This document shows positions 16,833 through 24,631 of a stretch of 64,000 bases of DNA, piece after piece. The notes under the pieces are model-generated. The model ran no database searches. It saw only the letters and a list, made by a program, of their open reading frames with translations, and was not told the DNA's origin. Made by a program: the position numbers and the translations under genes. Source of the DNA: Amycolatopsis vastitatis (GTDB lineage: Bacteria > Actinomycetota > Actinomycetes > Mycobacteriales > Pseudonocardiaceae); the NCBI RefSeq assembly GCF_002234595.1, contig NZ_NMUL01000016.1:1-64000 (forward strand). Reading direction: 5' to 3'. Every line of letters starts with the position of its first letter. The first letter of the stretch is position 1.

Positions 16833-17441
16833 GTGAACCGCAAGGAGAAGGCCGCGGAGACCGAGAGCGCGCTCAAGGCCGCGGCCAAGCGCGTCTTCGC
16901 CCGGAAGGGCTACTTGAACACGAAGATCACCGACATCACCGCCGAGGCGGGCCGGGCCGCGGGGTCGTTCTACAACCACTTCGCGGGCAAGGAAGAGCTC
17001 CTGGAAGCCCTGCTCCAGGACATCGCCGCGTCAGGCGACGAGAGCGCGGACAGTGAAGACCACCTGGCCGACTTCAGCGACCCGGCGGCCGTGCGCTGGC
17101 ACATCAGGCAGTACTGGACCTTCTACCGGGAGAACGCCGCGACCATGCTGGCCCTGCGCCAGGCGGCGATGGTCAGCGAATCGTTCGCCCGCACGGTGGC
17201 GAAGTTCGGCGCGACGCAGGCCGCCGACCTCGACGACCACTTCGCGCACATCACCCGCGCCGGCCTGAGCCTGCCGGCGGCCCCCGACCACTGCGGCATG
17301 CTCATCTACAACCTCGTCGACTCGTTCGCGGCGTCGTGGCTGCACGGCTCGCCACCGGACTGGACGCCGCCGACCGACGAAGAAGCGATCGAGATGCTCA
17401 CCCGGTTCGTCTACCGGGGCTTGACCGGCCGCGACTACTGA
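16833..17441 (+). CDS. TetR-family repressor
   Basis: 202 residues. The N-terminal helix-turn-helix reads KAAAKRVFARKGYLNTKITD through GSFYNHFAGKEELLEA; the remaining helical ligand domain is not assigned. The GTG at 16833 follows AAGGAGG by 5 bp; earlier in-frame starts lie in or before that site. Probably controls the divergent monooxygenase and itself. Its stop overlaps the end of dapC by 7 bp on the opposite strand. Confidence 0.92.
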   Translation: MNRKEKAAETESALKAAAKRVFARKGYLNTKITDITAEAGRAAGSFYNHFAGKEELLEALLQDIAASGDESADSEDHLADFSDPAAVRWHIRQYWTFYRENAATMLALRQAAMVSESFARTVAKFGATQAADLDDHFAHITRAGLSLPAAPDHCGMLIYNLVDSFAASWLHGSPPDWTPPTDEEAIEMLTRFVYRGLTGRDY

Positions 17442-18526
17442 GTCAAGCGCTCCACGGCGGCGTCGACGCGCTCGTCCGTCGCGGTCAGCGCGACCCGGAC
17501 GTGCTTGCCGCCCTTCGGGCCGTAGAACGTGCCCGGCGCGACGAGGATCCCGCGTTCGGCGAGCCAGGCGAGCGTGGTCTGCGCGTCTTCGTCCCGCGTC
17601 GCCCAGAGGTACAGGCCCGCTTCGGAGTGGTCGATGCGGAACCCGTTGTCCCCGAACGCCTTCCGCAGGGCGAGCCGGCGGCGGGCGTAGCGCTCGCGCT
17701 GGGCCGCCAGTGCCTCGTCGTCGGTCAGGGCGGCGACCATCGCCTCCTGGACCGGGCGCGGCACGATCATGCCCGCGTGCTTGCGGATCTCCAGCAGCTG
17801 CTTGATCAGCCGGGGGTCACCGGTCAGGAACCCGGCGCGGTAGCTGGCCAGGTTCGCCGACTTCGACAGCGAGTGCACGGCGATCAGCCCGTCGGTCCGG
17901 CCGTCGCAGACGTCCGGGTGCAGGATCGACAGCGGTTCGGTCTCCCAGCCGAGCGCCAGGTAGCACTCGTCGGAGACCACGACGACGTCGCGTTCGCGCG
18001 CCCACTCGACGACCTTGCGCAGGTGCTCGACCGGCAGCACCTTGCCGGTCGGGTTGGACGGCGAGTTCAGCCAGATCATCGCCGGCTTCTGCGGGCCCAG
18101 CGCGGTCAGGCCGTCGGCCCGCAGGATCGACGCGCCCGCCAGCAGCACCCCGACCTCGTACGTCGGGTAGGCCAGCTCCGGGATGACGACGACGTCACCG
18201 GGACCGAAGCCGAGCAGCCGCGGCAGCCAGGCCACGGCTTCCTTCGACCCGATCGTCGGGAGCACGGCGTCCGGCTCGAGGCCGGTGACGCCGTGCCGGC
18301 GGCCGAGCGCGGCGATGGCCGCCGCGCGCAGCGCCGGGGTGCCGTGCGTGGTCGGGTACCCGGGGATCTCCGAGACCGACGCGAGCGCGTCACGGATGCC
18401 GGCCGGGACCGGGTCGACCGGGGTGCCGATGGAGAGATCGACGACCCCACCGGGATGCGCCTGCGCGGTGGCCTTGACCTCGGCGAGCGAATCCCAGGGG
18501 AAGTCGGGCAGGGCGACGCGGCTCAT
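17435..18526 (-). CDS. dapC: N-succinyldiaminopimelate aminotransferase
   Basis: 363 residues, class I/II PLP aminotransferase. NSPSNPTGK near 155, SDECY near 185 and the PLP-lysine motif SLSKSANLASYRAGF near 220 are present. The position directly after fdxA, with ATGA overlap, is the classical actinobacterial fdx-dapC arrangement and supports DapC over other aminotransferases. It makes N-succinyl-LL-2,6-diaminopimelate, the substrate of DapE. ATG at 18526. Confidence 0.92.
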   Translation of the reverse strand: MSRVALPDFPWDSLAEVKATAQAHPGGVVDLSIGTPVDPVPAGIRDALASVSEIPGYPTTHGTPALRAAAIAALGRRHGVTGLEPDAVLPTIGSKEAVAWLPRLLGFGPGDVVVIPELAYPTYEVGVLLAGASILRADGLTALGPQKPAMIWLNSPSNPTGKVLPVEHLRKVVEWARERDVVVVSDECYLALGWETEPLSILHPDVCDGRTDGLIAVHSLSKSANLASYRAGFLTGDPRLIKQLLEIRKHAGMIVPRPVQEAMVAALTDDEALAAQRERYARRRLALRKAFGDNGFRIDHSEAGLYLWATRDEDAQTTLAWLAERGILVAPGTFYGPKGGKHVRVALTATDERVDAAVERLTQ

Positions 18527-18843
18527 TCGCCCTGCGGCGGCAGCGCCTTGATGAACGCCGGGTCGTGCGCGGTCTTGCCCACCTTGGACGCGCCGCCGGG
18601 CGAGCCCAGCTCGTCGAAGAAGTCGACGTTGGCTTTGGTGTAGTCCGACCAGTTGTCCGGGACGTCGTCCTCGTAGTAGATCGCCTCGACCGGGCAGACC
18701 GGCTCGCAGGCGCCGCAGTCGACGCACTCGTCCGGGTGGATGTACAGCATCCGCTCGCCCTCGTAGATGCAGTCCACGGGGCACTCGTCGATACACGCCT
18801 TGTCGAGCACGTCGACGCAGGGCTCGGCGATCACGTAGGTCAC
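18523..18843 (-). CDS. fdxA: 7Fe (3Fe-4S/4Fe-4S) ferredoxin
   Basis: 106 residues, the usual length. Cys-x7-Cys-x3-Cys-Pro in PCVDVLDKACIDECP and the four-Cys motif CVDCGACEPVCP bind the two clusters. The GTG at 18843 gives the canonical N-terminus (M)TYVIAEPC and has GGGAG 6 bp before it; an ATG five codons upstream is rejected. Translationally coupled to dapC. An iron-box-like sequence and a direct repeat lie upstream, suggesting iron control. Confidence 0.95.
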   Translation of the reverse strand: MTYVIAEPCVDVLDKACIDECPVDCIYEGERMLYIHPDECVDCGACEPVCPVEAIYYEDDVPDNWSDYTKANVDFFDELGSPGGASKVGKTAHDPAFIKALPPQGE

Positions 18844-18859
18844 TGCGCACTCCCGCATA

Positions 18860-18884
18860 TCTCTGCAAAGACAGTCTCTGCAAA
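18860..18884 (-). promoter_or_regulatory. Direct repeat just upstream of fdxA
   Basis: TTTGCAGAGA (fdxA strand) occurs twice, at 18884-18875 and 18869-18860, 15 bp apart, ending about 16 bp before the GTG. It may be a regulator site or part of the promoter; the binding factor is unknown. Confidence 0.35.
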
Positions 18885-18932
18885 CAGCCAGTCGGTGCCG
18901 ACACTACGCGGTTCGGGCACCCGTTCGGTTGG

Positions 18933-18951
18933 TGAGGCAAGCCTTAGCCAT
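18933..18951 (-). promoter_or_regulatory. Iron-box-like (IdeR/DmdR) sequence upstream of fdxA
   Basis: On the fdxA strand the 19-mer is ATGGCTAAGGCTTGCCTCA. Against the IdeR/DmdR consensus TTAGGTTAGGCTAACCTAA about 12 of 19 positions match, best in the central GGCT and CCT. It lies about 90 bp before fdxA, between that gene and the upstream 57-residue gene. Confidence 0.35.
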
Positions 18952-18967
18952 ACTCCGGGTATGGCAC

Positions 18968-19141
18968 TCACCTCTGCCGGCGGCGCGGGGGCGGGGTCGC
19001 CCGGGCGTCGCCGGTGATGACGAACCGCGGCTTGGGCGCCTCGTCCTCGGTTTTCTTCTCCCCGACGGCCCGGTTGAACCCCTCGGCGATCTCGTCGACG
19101 AGCTTCTCGTTGTGCCGCTCGTCCTTGCGCTGGATACCCAC
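18968..19141 (-). CDS. Conserved-looking 57-residue hypothetical protein
   Basis: GTG at 19141 with a perfect AGGAGG 6 bp upstream; ends in TGA at 18968. The product begins VGIQRKDERHNEKLVDEI and is highly charged, with a helical first half and an Arg/Pro-rich tail (TPPPRRRQR). No family recognised. Divergent from the GNAT gene (59 bp) and 124 bp upstream of fdxA on the same strand. The ribosome site, codon positions rich in G/C and lack of a competing gene support it. Confidence 0.72.
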   Translation of the reverse strand: MGIQRKDERHNEKLVDEIAEGFNRAVGEKKTEDEAPKPRFVITGDARATPPPRRRQR

Positions 19142-19200
19142 GGCCAGCCTCCTGCCGAAATCCGCTCCGCGTCTTTCACCGTCTTAGGCACAATCTAGCC

Positions 19201-19953
19201 GTGAACGCACCCGAAACGCTCCTGGTCGCCTGCAGCCGAGCCTGGCCACCGCCGGTCGTGGAACACCTGGGCGAGTGGCGCCTGCGCTGGGCGGACGGCT
19301 TCACCGGCCGGGCGAACAGCGTTCTCGCCGTCGGCGACGCCGGCCGCCCCGTGCCGGAGGCACTGCGGACGGTGTGTGACTTCGCCCACGATCGGGGGAT
19401 CACCCCGATGGCGCAGGTGGTCCGGGACAGCCCGACCGAGCGCGCGATCGCGGCCGAGGGCTGGGTGGAGGCGAAGAAGCACCGGCGCGGCCACGAGGTC
19501 GTCGTGCTGACGGCTCCGCTGACGACCGCCCCCGCGGTCCCGGGCGTGGTCGTGCTCGACGAGCCGTCGCCGGGCTGGTGGGAGTTCACCCTGGCCCCGG
19601 ACGAAGACTCTCCCGCCGCGCGGGCCGTCATGACCGGCGGGCAGGTCGGCTACGGCATCGCGACGCTCGACGGCGTCACCGCCGGTGCCGTCCGCGGCGC
19701 CGTCGTGGACGGCTGGCTGCACGTCGGCCGCCTGGAGGTCTCCCCCGCCTTCCGCCGCCGGGGGCTCGCGTCCGCGCTGATGGCCGCGGTCCACACGTGG
19801 GGCGCGGAACACGGGGCGGACCGCGCGGTGTTGGAAGTCGCGGAGGGCAATGCGGGCGCGCTCGCGCTCTACGCGGGGCTCGGCTACGCCCCGCACCACA
19901 GATACCGGTACTGGGTGCCCGCACCCGGCTCGTGCGAGGATTCGACGTCGTGA
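19201..19953 (+). CDS. GNAT-family N-acetyltransferase
   Basis: 250 residues, GTG start. The C-terminal half has the acetyl-CoA motif A (VGRLEVSPAFRRRGLASALM near 177-196) and motif B (GNAGALALYAGLGY near 218). The N-terminal half is a degenerate second GNAT-like lobe. The substrate is unknown. Its stop overlaps the fbiA GTG by 4 bp (GTGA), so it heads the F420 operon; a direct role in F420 synthesis is not established. Confidence 0.85.
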   Translation: MNAPETLLVACSRAWPPPVVEHLGEWRLRWADGFTGRANSVLAVGDAGRPVPEALRTVCDFAHDRGITPMAQVVRDSPTERAIAAEGWVEAKKHRRGHEVVVLTAPLTTAPAVPGVVVLDEPSPGWWEFTLAPDEDSPAARAVMTGGQVGYGIATLDGVTAGAVRGAVVDGWLHVGRLEVSPAFRRRGLASALMAAVHTWGAEHGADRAVLEVAEGNAGALALYAGLGYAPHHRYRYWVPAPGSCEDSTS

Positions 19954-20939
19954 AGATCGTGGTAGTGGTCGGCGGAGTGGGCGGGGCCCGTTTCCTGCTG
20001 GGTGTCAAGGCAGCGCTGGGCATGCCGGCGGAAGGTTCCGGGGACTCGGAGCACGAGGTGACGGCGCTGGTCAACACCGGCGACGACGTCTGGATGCACG
20101 GGCTGCGGATCTGTCCCGACCTGGACACCTGCATGTACACCCTGGGCGGCGGGATCGACTCCGAACGCGGCTGGGGGCACTCGGGCGAGACCTGGGTCGT
20201 CAAGGAGGAGCTGGCCGCCTACGGCGCCGAGCCGAGCTGGTTCGGCCTCGGCGACAAGGACATCGCCACCCACCTGATCCGGTCGCGGATGCTGCGCGCG
20301 GGCTACCCGCTGTCGGCGGTGACCGAGGCCCTGTGCGACCGCTGGCAGCCCGGCGTCCGGCTGCTGCCGATGTCCGACGACCGCGTCGAGACGCACGTCG
20401 TCATCGACGACCCGGAGCAGGACGGCCAGCAGAAGGCCATCCACTTCCAGGAGTGGTGGGTGCGCTACCGGGCCGAGCCGAAGGCGCACTCGATCGTCGC
20501 GGTCGGCAACGACGAGGCCAAGCCCGCGCCGGGCGTGCTCGAAGCGATCAAGGACGCCGACGCGGTGCTGTTCGCGCCGTCGAACCCGGTCGTCTCGGTG
20601 GGCACCGTGCTGGGCGTGCCGGGGGTCCGGGACGCGCTCCGCAAGACGTCCGCTGGTGTCGTCGGGGTGTCGCCGATCATCGGCGGGAAGGCGGTGCGCG
20701 GCATGGCCGACGCGTGCCTGACCGCGATCGGCGTCGAGACGTCCGCGGAGGCCGTGGGCCGCCACTACGGCTCGCGCAAGGACGGCGGCGTGCTCGACGG
20801 CTGGCTGATCGCCGAGGGCGAGACCGCGGACGTGCCGGGTGTGACCGTCCGGGACGTCCCGCTGCTGATGTCCGATGTGGACGCGACCGCGGCGATGGCC
20901 CGCACCGCCCTCGAACTGGCTGGAGCCCCTGTTGACTGA
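19950..20939 (+). CDS. fbiA: 2-phospho-L-lactate transferase (F420 biosynthesis)
   Basis: 329 residues, also named cofD. The N-terminus has the nucleotide-binding loop VVGGVGGARFLLG, followed by NTGDDVWMHGL, GDKDIATHL and FAPSNPVVSVGTVL, all typical of CofD. It transfers a phosphoenolpyruvate- or lactate-phosphate group from the guanylylated donor to Fo, giving (dehydro-)F420-0. GTG at 19950 overlaps the GNAT stop; the end overlaps fbiB by 8 bp. Confidence 0.94.
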   Translation: MKIVVVVGGVGGARFLLGVKAALGMPAEGSGDSEHEVTALVNTGDDVWMHGLRICPDLDTCMYTLGGGIDSERGWGHSGETWVVKEELAAYGAEPSWFGLGDKDIATHLIRSRMLRAGYPLSAVTEALCDRWQPGVRLLPMSDDRVETHVVIDDPEQDGQQKAIHFQEWWVRYRAEPKAHSIVAVGNDEAKPAPGVLEAIKDADAVLFAPSNPVVSVGTVLGVPGVRDALRKTSAGVVGVSPIIGGKAVRGMADACLTAIGVETSAEAVGRHYGSRKDGGVLDGWLIAEGETADVPGVTVRDVPLLMSDVDATAAMARTALELAGAPVD

Positions 20940-22269
20940 CCACGCTTCGCCGAAACTGGAGATCCTGCCCGTCACCGGGCTGCCGGAGTTCCGCCCGGGC
21001 GACGACCTGACCGGCGCGATCGTGGCCGCCGCGCCCTGGCTGCGCTCCGGCGACGTCCTGGTCGTGACCAGCAAGATCGTCTCGAAGGCCGAAGGCAGGC
21101 TCGTGCGCGTGCCGTCGGACCCCGAGGTCCGCGACGCCGAGCGCCGGAAGCTCGTCGAGCAGGAGGCCGTGCGGGTCGTCGCGCGGATCGCGCGGACGGT
21201 GATCACCCAGAACCACCTCGGGATCGTGCAGGCCGCGTCCGGGATCGACGCGTCCAATGTGGCCGGTGACGAGGTCGCGCTGCTGCCCGCCGACCCGGAC
21301 GCGTCCGCGCTGGCCCTGCGCAACGGCCTGCGGGAGCGGCTCGGCGTCGAGGTGGCGGTCCTGGTCACGGACACCATGGGCCGCGCCTGGCGTGTCGGGC
21401 AGACCGACGCCGCGATCGGCGCGTCCGGGCTGCGCGTGCTGCACGCCTACCGCGGGCAGGTAGACGGGCAGGGCAACGAGCTGGCCGTCACCGAGGTCGC
21501 CGTCGCCGACGAGCTGGCCGCGGCCGCCGACCTGGTCAAGGGCAAGCTGGGCGGGACGCCGGTCGCGGTCGTCCGCGGGCTCGACATCTTCGACGACGGC
21601 TCGACGGCGCGTTCGCTCGTCCGGCCGCTGGAAGAGGACCTCTTCCGGCTCGGCACCGACGAAGCCATCGCCCAGGGCCGCCGGGAAGCCGTCCCGGCCC
21701 GGCGTTCCGTGCGGCAGTTCGCGGACGAGCCCGTGGACCCGGCCGCCATGCGGCGCGCGGTGGGGGCGGCGCTGACCGCGCCCGCCCCGCACCACACCCA
21801 CCCCGTGCGGTTCGTCTGGCTGCGCGACGGCGGGACGCGCAAGCAGCTCCTGGACGCGATGCGCGAGTCGTGGCGGGCCGACCTGTCCGGCGACGACTTC
21901 ACCGAGGAACAGATCGCGAAACGGCTCAGCCGCGGCGACATCCTGTACCGCGCCCCCGAAGTCGTCATCCCGTTCCTGGTGCCGGACGGCGCGCACACCT
22001 ACCGCGACGACCGCCGCAACGACTGCGAGAAGACGATGTTCACCGTCGCCGGCGGCGCCGCGGTGCAGGGTCTGCTGGTCGCGCTGGCGGCCGAGGGCCT
22101 GGGTTCGTGCTGGATCGGGTCGACGATCTTCGCCGCGGACCTCGTGCGGGACGTCCTGGGCCTCGACGAACGCTGGCAGCCGCTGGGCTCGGTCGCGATC
22201 GGGGTGCCGCTGGAATCGCCGCCCCCGCGTGGTGCGGTCTCGCCCGGCGAAGGGCTGCTGGAGCTGTGA
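20932..22269 (+). CDS. fbiB: Bifunctional coenzyme F420:L-glutamate ligase / FMN-dependent reductase
   Basis: 445 residues, close to mycobacterial FbiB. Residues 1-245 are the CofE-type gamma-glutamyl ligase (TSKIVSKAEGR, VLVTDTMGRAWRVGQTD). Residues 250-445 are a nitroreductase-like FMN domain (RRSVRQF, GLGSCWIGSTIF) that reduces dehydro-F420-0. A TTG start at 20932, with GGAG about 7 bp upstream, overlaps the end of fbiA; an upstream ATG at 20875 would overlap fbiA by 65 bp and is less likely. Confidence 0.94.
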   Translation: MTDHASPKLEILPVTGLPEFRPGDDLTGAIVAAAPWLRSGDVLVVTSKIVSKAEGRLVRVPSDPEVRDAERRKLVEQEAVRVVARIARTVITQNHLGIVQAASGIDASNVAGDEVALLPADPDASALALRNGLRERLGVEVAVLVTDTMGRAWRVGQTDAAIGASGLRVLHAYRGQVDGQGNELAVTEVAVADELAAAADLVKGKLGGTPVAVVRGLDIFDDGSTARSLVRPLEEDLFRLGTDEAIAQGRREAVPARRSVRQFADEPVDPAAMRRAVGAALTAPAPHHTHPVRFVWLRDGGTRKQLLDAMRESWRADLSGDDFTEEQIAKRLSRGDILYRAPEVVIPFLVPDGAHTYRDDRRNDCEKTMFTVAGGAAVQGLLVALAAEGLGSCWIGSTIFAADLVRDVLGLDERWQPLGSVAIGVPLESPPPRGAVSPGEGLLEL

Positions 22270-22811
22270 GCCTGCACGCGAAGGCCGTCGCGACGCTTTC
22301 CGCGTGGCGGCCCGCTATCGCGTCCCAGGAGTCGCTGCGGCAGGCGTTCCTCGGGTTCCTGGCCGCTCGGGAGGACAGTTGTCAGCGGTCCTGCGCGGCC
22401 GGGCACCTGACGGCGTCGGCGGTGGTGCTGGACCACACCGGCACGCGGGTACTGCTCACGCTGCACCCGCGGGTCGGGCGGTGGCTGCAGCTCGGCGGCC
22501 ACTGTGAGCCGTCCGATGCGTCGCTGGCCGAAGCCGCGCTGCGGGAGGCCACCGAAGAGTCCGGCATGGCCGGGCTGCGGATCGCCGCCGAGCCGGTGCA
22601 CCTGGACGTCCACCCGATCACGTGCTCGCTGGGCGTGCCGACGCGGCACTTCGACGTCCGGTTCGCGGTGCACGCCCCGCCGGGAGCTTCGCCGGTGCGG
22701 AGTGCGGAGTCCGACGACCTGCGGTGGTGGCCGGCGGACGCCCTCCCGGCGGGCTCCGAAGATCTGGCCGATCTGATGAAAGCGGCGATTCCTGTCGGTG
22801 CCGGGCACTAG
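22266..22811 (+). CDS. Nudix hydrolase
   Basis: 181 residues. The Nudix box is complete: GGHCEPSD, then LREATEESG (Gx5Ex7REUxEExGU), near residues 78-102. GTG at 22266 overlaps the fbiB stop by 4 bp, so it is the last gene of the GNAT-fbiA-fbiB-Nudix operon. Substrate unknown; in this position it may clear a nucleotide by-product, which is inference. Confidence 0.9.
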   Translation: MSLHAKAVATLSAWRPAIASQESLRQAFLGFLAAREDSCQRSCAAGHLTASAVVLDHTGTRVLLTLHPRVGRWLQLGGHCEPSDASLAEAALREATEESGMAGLRIAAEPVHLDVHPITCSLGVPTRHFDVRFAVHAPPGASPVRSAESDDLRWWPADALPAGSEDLADLMKAAIPVGAGH

Positions 22812-22838
22812 CCTGGATCGCGGACAGGGAGGGACCAC

Positions 22839-23252
22839 ATGGCTACGCAGTTCCCCGAGCGGGTGCACATCCACACCAGCAGCGGCGGCGGCGACGGGGT
22901 GTTCGGCTACATCGTCGTCGGCCTGCTCATCCTGGCGATCATCGTGTTCGTGATCGTGGTGGCGGTGCGGGTGTCGAAGATGCGCCGGGAAGAGGCGATG
23001 AAGAACAGCGGGCAGTTCCCGCCGGCGCCGGGCTTCCCGCCCCAGCAGCAGGGTTTCGCGCCGCAGCAGGCCGGATTCGCGCCTGCGCCGCAGCAGGGTT
23101 TCCCGCAGCAGCCGGGATATCCGCCTTCGCAGCCGATGCCGCAGCAACCCGGCTATCCGCCCTCGCAACCGATGCCGCAGCAGCAGTACGCGCCGCAGGG
23201 GCCCTACCAACAGCCGTCGCCGGGTCCGGGAGCGGGTCCGCAGAGCTGGTGA
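22839..23252 (+). CDS. Single-pass membrane protein with Pro/Gln-rich tail
   Basis: 137 residues. ATG at 22839 has GGGAGGG about 7 bp upstream. One transmembrane helix (about 24-46, GYIVVGLLILAIIVFVIVVA) is followed by a short basic stretch and an 80-residue low-complexity tail with repeats of PQQ and two copies of GYPPSQPMPQQ. No family assigned. Its stop overlaps the GntR start (GTGA), so the two are co-translated. Confidence 0.82.
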   Translation: MATQFPERVHIHTSSGGGDGVFGYIVVGLLILAIIVFVIVVAVRVSKMRREEAMKNSGQFPPAPGFPPQQQGFAPQQAGFAPAPQQGFPQQPGYPPSQPMPQQPGYPPSQPMPQQQYAPQGPYQQPSPGPGAGPQSW

Positions 23253-23614
23253 TCATCCCCTTCGACAGCAGCTCGCCGGTGCCGCCGTTCGAGCAGGTCC
23301 GGTCCGGGCTCGCGACGCGGATCAACGACCGGAGCCTGGCCGTGGGCACCAAGCTGCCCACGGTCCGGCAGCTCGCGGTCGACCTCGGCATCGCCCCGAA
23401 CACGGTCGCGCGGGCGTACCGCGAACTCGAGGAAGCGGGACTGATCGAAACCCGCGGGCGCGCGGGCAGCTTCGTCGCGGCCTCCGGCGACCAGAGCCGC
23501 CGCCGCGCCCAGCAGGCCGCGGCCGAGTACGCGAAGACCACCCGCAGGCTCGGCCTCGACGACGCCGAGGCGCTGTCGATCGTCCGCGCCGCACTCGACG
23601 AGGGGAACGCTTGA
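23249..23614 (+). CDS. GntR-family regulator, YtrA-like short form
   Basis: 121 residues: winged helix-turn-helix (PFEQVRSGLATRIND, KLPTVRQLAVDLGIAPNTVARAYREL) and a short helical tail, the length of the YtrA subfamily. Members usually repress an adjacent ABC transporter, but none is adjacent; here it is coupled to the small membrane protein, which it may regulate together with itself. GTG at 23249. Confidence 0.88.
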   Translation: MIIPFDSSSPVPPFEQVRSGLATRINDRSLAVGTKLPTVRQLAVDLGIAPNTVARAYRELEEAGLIETRGRAGSFVAASGDQSRRRAQQAAAEYAKTTRRLGLDDAEALSIVRAALDEGNA

Positions 23615-23645
23615 TGCTCGGGGGGGTCCGCAGTAGCGCGACGAC

Positions 23646-23692
23646 GTGAATGACTCATTCCTGTCGTCCGGCGCCATGAATGAGTCATTCAC
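23646..23692. terminator. Bidirectional hairpin between convergent genes
   Basis: Perfect 14-bp stem GTGAATGACTCATT (23646-23659) with 23679-23692 around a 19-nt loop. The loop contains CGTCCGGCGCCATGAA, shared with the tandem hairpin at 15.3 kb. Confidence 0.82.
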
Positions 23693-23731
23693 TACGCCGA
23701 GCCGGTCCCGTCCAGGCGGCGACGGAACTTC

Positions 23732-24628
23732 TCACATGGCGCGGTAGTCGCGCAGTTCGATCCGCGGGCCGAACCGCGGGCGCGTGTGCCCGGCCGCCTC
23801 GAGGTAGCGCACCGCTCGCTGCCGTTGCGGCGCGTACGGCGCCAGCAGCTCGGCCATCCCCGCGTCATCCAGTGCGGTGCCCAGCACGGCGTTCCCGACC
23901 ATCGACGGGATGTTGTAGTCGCCGAAGCTCACCGCGTCCGGGTCGCCCCAGGCGCGCTGGGCGATCTCCGCCGCCGTCCACACCCCGATGCCCGGGACCT
24001 GGCGCAACCAGTGGCGTCCCTCGAGCCCGCCCAGCTCGACCGCGCGTTCCAGGTGGGGCGCGACGCGGGCGGCGTTGAGCAGGGCCGTCCGGCGCTTGAT
24101 GTCGACGCCCGCGCGGTGCCAGTGCCAGTCCGGCAGCGACCGCAGCGCCACCGGTGTCGGCGGCACCCGCAGCCGCTCGGGCGCCGGACCGGGTGCGCGC
24201 GAGCCGAACCGGCGGCACAGCTCCGCCCACGAGCGGATCGCCTCCTTGCCCGCGACCTTCTGCTCCAGCACGGCGAGCACCAGCCAGTCCCACACCACCC
24301 CGGTCGCGCCGAGCCGCAGGCCGGGGTTCGCCCGCCGGGCCCGCGCGACGACGTCGTGGTGCGCGACGAACCCCGAGTCGTCGTCGTTGGCGCCGAGCAA
24401 CGCGGGCACCCCGGTGAGCAGCCGGTCCTTCGCCTCGCCCCAGGCCGCGGCCTCGATGCGGCCGTCCGGGTGGCGGCGCAGCGCCAGCGTGCCGGGGCCG
24501 TCGGGCGTGTTGGACGCCAGCCAGGTGATGCCGCGCTCGTCGGTGAGGATGTTGAGCGACCCGCGGCCGCGCTTCAGCGGACCCAGGACCCGGCCCAGGT
24601 CGACCTCGAACGCGGGACGCCAGAACAT
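23732..24628 (-). CDS. HhH-GPD DNA glycosylase (3-methyladenine type)
   Basis: 298 residues. The helix-hairpin-helix LRQVPGIGVWTAAEIAQ (about 206-222) and the downstream region DAVSFGDYNIPS (about 230-241) place the catalytic Asp as in AlkA-like enzymes. The N-terminal half is a typical AlkA_N-like region. No iron-sulfur cysteines are seen, excluding Nth/MutY. Role: base-excision repair of alkylated purines. It lies 3 bp after the NDP-sugar gene and is likely co-transcribed. Confidence 0.87.
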   Translation of the reverse strand: MFWRPAFEVDLGRVLGPLKRGRGSLNILTDERGITWLASNTPDGPGTLALRRHPDGRIEAAAWGEAKDRLLTGVPALLGANDDDSGFVAHHDVVARARRANPGLRLGATGVVWDWLVLAVLEQKVAGKEAIRSWAELCRRFGSRAPGPAPERLRVPPTPVALRSLPDWHWHRAGVDIKRRTALLNAARVAPHLERAVELGGLEGRHWLRQVPGIGVWTAAEIAQRAWGDPDAVSFGDYNIPSMVGNAVLGTALDDAGMAELLAPYAPQRQRAVRYLEAAGHTRPRFGPRIELRDYRAM

Positions 24629-24631
24629 CGG

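Noticed and set aside
22989..23240. Pro/Gln repeats in the small membrane protein as a CRISPR-like or mobile repeat
   Set aside because: The repeats are in-frame low-complexity coding sequence within a gene, without spacers or target sites.
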